NCBI RefSeq assembly: GCF_015070375.1
Contig: NZ_JADCLL010000004.1
Coordinates: forward strand, 297,672-361,671
Source: Nocardioides kribbensis
Lineage (GTDB): Bacteria; Actinomycetota; Actinomycetes; Propionibacteriales; Nocardioidaceae
Length of the DNA: 64,000 nt
Reading direction: 5' to 3'
A program made the position numbers and the translations under genes. The notes beneath the pieces were generated by a model. That model saw only the letters and a program-made list of their open reading frames with translations, did no database searches and was not told the DNA's origin. Positions 62,056-64,000 of this stretch are shown piece by piece. Within the stretch, counting starts at the first letter, position 1. Every line of letters begins with the position of its first letter.

Positions 62056-63755
62056 CAGGACCGCAGCGTAGTGGGCTGCTCGCGCTCGACCAGCGACCCG
62101 GGCGTGGTGTCGGCGCCGGTGGCGGCACCGGCCGCCCGGCGCGTCGAGGCCTCGAGCAGGTCGCTGCCCTCGTCGGCTCCGGGCGCCGTGTCGGGCACCA
62201 GGTCGTTGGTGGTGCGCAGCGGCACCTCCTCGATGAAGAGCACGCAGACCAGGGCGAGCACCGCGAAGGGCGTGGCGACGAGGAACAGGTGGCCGAAGGA
62301 CTCACCGAAGGCCGACTGGAAGATCTCGCGCACCGGCCCGGGCAGCGTGTCCAGGTCGGGGATGGAGTGGCTCTCGGTCTCACTGCCCCCGCTCACGCCG
62401 ATGGCCGCGAGGCCGCTGGCGACCTTGTCGGCCACCTGCACACTCAGCAGCGCGCCGAGGGCCGAGACGCCGGCGGAGCCACCGAGGGAGCGGAAGAAGG
62501 CGACGACGGAGCTGCCGGCGCCCATGTCCTTGAGCGCCACGTTGTTCTGCACCGCGAGCACGAGGTTCTGCATCGTGGCGCCCAGGCCGACGCCCAGGAC
62601 GGCCATGAAGAGGCCGATGACGACCAGGCTGGTGGTGTCGTCGATGGTGCCGAGCAGGCCCAGGGCTACGACGACCAGCACCATGCCGCCGACGAGGTAG
62701 CGCTTCCACAGGCCGGTCTCGGAGATGATCCGGCCGGTGACGATGCTGGAGACCAGCAGGCCGCCGACCATGGCGATCGACATCAGGCCGGCCTCGGTGG
62801 GGCTCATGCCCCGGGCGACCTGGAAGTACTGGCTGAGGTAGACGGTGGAGCCGAACATCGCCACGCCGATGAGGGTGGAGGCGACGGTGGCCAGGGCGAT
62901 GGTGCGGTCCCTGAACAGGTGCAGCGGGATGATCGGCTCCGCCGCGACCCGGCCCTCGACGTAGAGGGCGGCGGCGATCACCAGCAGACCGCCCACGACC
63001 ATGGCGGCGGTGGTGGCCGAGGCCCAGGCGAACTGGTTGCCGGCGAGGCTGACCCAGATCAGCAGGATGCTGACGCCGGCCATGATGAGGGTGGCGCCGA
63101 GGTAGTCGATGGAGACCTGGCGGCGCACGACGGGCAGGTGCAAGGTCTTCTGGAGCAGCACGAAGGCGAGCGCGGCGACGGGCAGACCCACGAAGAAGCA
63201 GCCGCGCCAGCCCAGGGGCGAGTCGACGATCAGGCCACCGATGAGGGGCCCGCTGACCGTGGCCAGCGCGAACGTGGCACCGATGTAGCCGGAGTAGCGA
63301 CCGCGCTCGCGCGGCGAGACCATGCTGGCGATGACGACCTGCACCAGCGCGGTCAGGCCGCCGACGCCGAGACCCTGGATGACGCGGGAGCCGATCAGCA
63401 CCTCCATCGACGGCGCGAAGGCGGCGATGAGCGAGCCGACCGAGTAGACCACCAGCGCGAGCTGCACCAGCAGCTTCTTGCTGAACAGGTCGGCCAGCTT
63501 GCCCCAGATCGGGGTGGTGGCGGTCATGGCCAGCAGCGTGGCGACGACGACCCAGGTGTAGCCGGTCTGGCTGCCGTCGAGGTCGGCGACGATGGTGGGC
63601 AGCGCGTTGGTGACCACCGTGCTGGAGAGCATCGCCACGAACATCGCCAGCAGCAGGCCGCTCATGGCCTCCAGGATCTGGCGGTGCGTCATCGGAGCGT
63701 CCGCCACGGGCGGGGCCGCCGGGGAGGCCGGGGTGGACGGGGACGTCTGGGTCAC
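62055..63755 (-). CDS. MFS drug efflux transporter, DHA2 (EmrB/QacA) type
   Basis: A 566-residue proton-driven exporter with about 14 helices. Motif A is GKLADLFSKKLLVQL, motif C-like GATFALATVSGPLIGGLI (after TM5), and LPTIVADLDGSQTGYTWVVV is the usual TM1-TM2 loop. The C-terminus is long and acidic. The GTG at 63755 is preferred because further upstream codons (63773-63827) would run through the operator palindromes. GTG 63773 is the alternative. Paired with a MarR gene, it is likely an inducible multidrug pump. Confidence 0.92.
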   Translation of the reverse strand: MTQTSPSTPASPAAPPVADAPMTHRQILEAMSGLLLAMFVAMLSSTVVTNALPTIVADLDGSQTGYTWVVVATLLAMTATTPIWGKLADLFSKKLLVQLALVVYSVGSLIAAFAPSMEVLIGSRVIQGLGVGGLTALVQVVIASMVSPRERGRYSGYIGATFALATVSGPLIGGLIVDSPLGWRGCFFVGLPVAALAFVLLQKTLHLPVVRRQVSIDYLGATLIMAGVSILLIWVSLAGNQFAWASATTAAMVVGGLLVIAAALYVEGRVAAEPIIPLHLFRDRTIALATVASTLIGVAMFGSTVYLSQYFQVARGMSPTEAGLMSIAMVGGLLVSSIVTGRIISETGLWKRYLVGGMVLVVVALGLLGTIDDTTSLVVIGLFMAVLGVGLGATMQNLVLAVQNNVALKDMGAGSSVVAFFRSLGGSAGVSALGALLSVQVADKVASGLAAIGVSGGSETESHSIPDLDTLPGPVREIFQSAFGESFGHLFLVATPFAVLALVCVLFIEEVPLRTTNDLVPDTAPGADEGSDLLEASTRRAAGAATGADTTPGSLVEREQPTTLRS

Positions 63756-63785
63756 GGGGTCTGCTCGCTTCACGACGGGTAGAAG

Positions 63786-63828
63786 GTTGTCGGGGGCAAC
63801 GGTATCCCCGACCGTTGTCCCCGACAAC
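63786..63828. promoter_or_regulatory. Double MarR-type operator for the MFS-MarR operon
   Basis: Two copies of GTTGTC-N3-GACAAC: site A at 63786-63800 (one mismatch, GGCAAC) and site B at 63814-63828 (perfect). Their centres are 28 bases apart. Together they also form a large inverted repeat with 19-base arms (63785-63803 and 63811-63829), one mismatch. They sit in the promoter zone of the transporter gene. Confidence 0.88.
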
Positions 63829-63875
63829 CATTCCTCGTGTGGGTCGGGTCACCCGACCCCGGCGTCGTCTCCTCC

Positions 63876-64000
63876 TCAGACCTGGAAGCGGGCCACGAGG
63901 GCCTTGAGCTCGGTGGCCATGGTGGCCAGGGCGGTGGCGGACTCGAGGGTGTTGTGGGCGCCGTGGCGGGTGTCGTCGGCGGCGGAGGCGACTTGGGCGA
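63876..64000 (-). CDS. Methyl-accepting chemotaxis protein, C-terminal fragment
   Basis: Partial gene entering from the right edge. The last 41 residues are helical and end LESATALATMATELKALVAR, then FQV and the stop. The pattern of small residues with ELKALVARFQV at the very end is typical of the C-terminus of actinobacterial chemoreceptors (MCP signal domain). Too little is visible for the sensor type. Confidence 0.7.
   Translation of the reverse strand, partial: AQVASAADDTRHGAHNTLESATALATMATELKALVARFQV

Noticed and set aside
63773..63827. N-terminal extension of the MFS transporter
   Set aside because: These codons are the two MarR-type palindromes. An operator inside the coding region is much less likely than a later GTG start.

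Overview
The window is chromosomal DNA from a very GC-rich actinobacterium. Almost every codon ends in G or C, GTG starts are frequent, neighbouring genes overlap by 4 bases (ATGA or GTGA), and there are actinobacterial markers: RpfB, protein O-mannosyltransferase, IdeR/DtxR, a Ruc-like zinc ribbon and a SepX/GlpR-like membrane protein. Gene content and order fit Nocardioides or a relative in the Nocardioidaceae. That placement is inference; no rRNA is present.

Layout. 0-9.5 kb: an SDR fragment, dapF, a secreted gamma-glutamyltransferase, a reductase and miaA, then a run of overlapping small genes (MT0933-type antitoxin, acidic protein, NUDIX hydrolase), a DUF559-type gene flanked by a 16-base repeat in four copies, miaB and a DUF4442 protein. 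9.7-12.5 kb: a VOC protein and a trans-aconitate methyltransferase gene divergent from a MarR/TamR-type regulator, with two palindromic operators between them, and a patatin. 12.6-20.5 kb: the block rsmI, alpha/beta hydrolase, tatD, rpfB, rsmA, ispE, ABC-F, ordered much as in mycobacteria. 20.6-33.4 kb: pmt and mixed accessory functions (OafA-type acyltransferase, secreted esterase, lipoprotein, SNF2 helicase, TauD dioxygenase plus aldehyde dehydrogenase, universal stress protein). 34.7 kb: tRNA-Ala(CGC). 34.9-45.2 kb: the sepX/glpR-like gene, rimJ, mog, moaC, glp/moeA and a UDP-glucose pyrophosphorylase read as one minus-strand operon, divergent from the 5-formyl-THF cyclo-ligase; then penicillin acylase, ruc/fmdB, a SAF-domain protein and mscL. 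45.3-47.4 kb: an LCP cell-wall ligase and a GNAT acetyltransferase.

47.67-51.67 kb is a foreign island of about 4 kb in the 3' half of a tRNA-Arg(CCT) gene. A 30-base att core is repeated at both ends with 29 identities, and paired GCGCTAC repeats lie inside each end. The island carries a DUF5131 (Gp37/Gp68) three-Cys protein behind a perfect LexA/SOS box, a convergent TcmP partner with methyltransferase-like motifs, a small basic protein, a membrane/coiled-coil protein and a 5'-truncated tyrosine integrase. This SOS-linked DUF5131-TcmP island is the most interesting part of the window.

51.7-64 kb: an atypical SDR, a saccharopine-dehydrogenase-like reductase, a beta-propeller lipoprotein, DUF2277, a sirtuin, IdeR/DtxR, a photolyase, a GH13 glucosidase, a MarR regulator with a DHA2-type MFS pump controlled by two palindromes, and the end of a chemotaxis-receptor-like gene.
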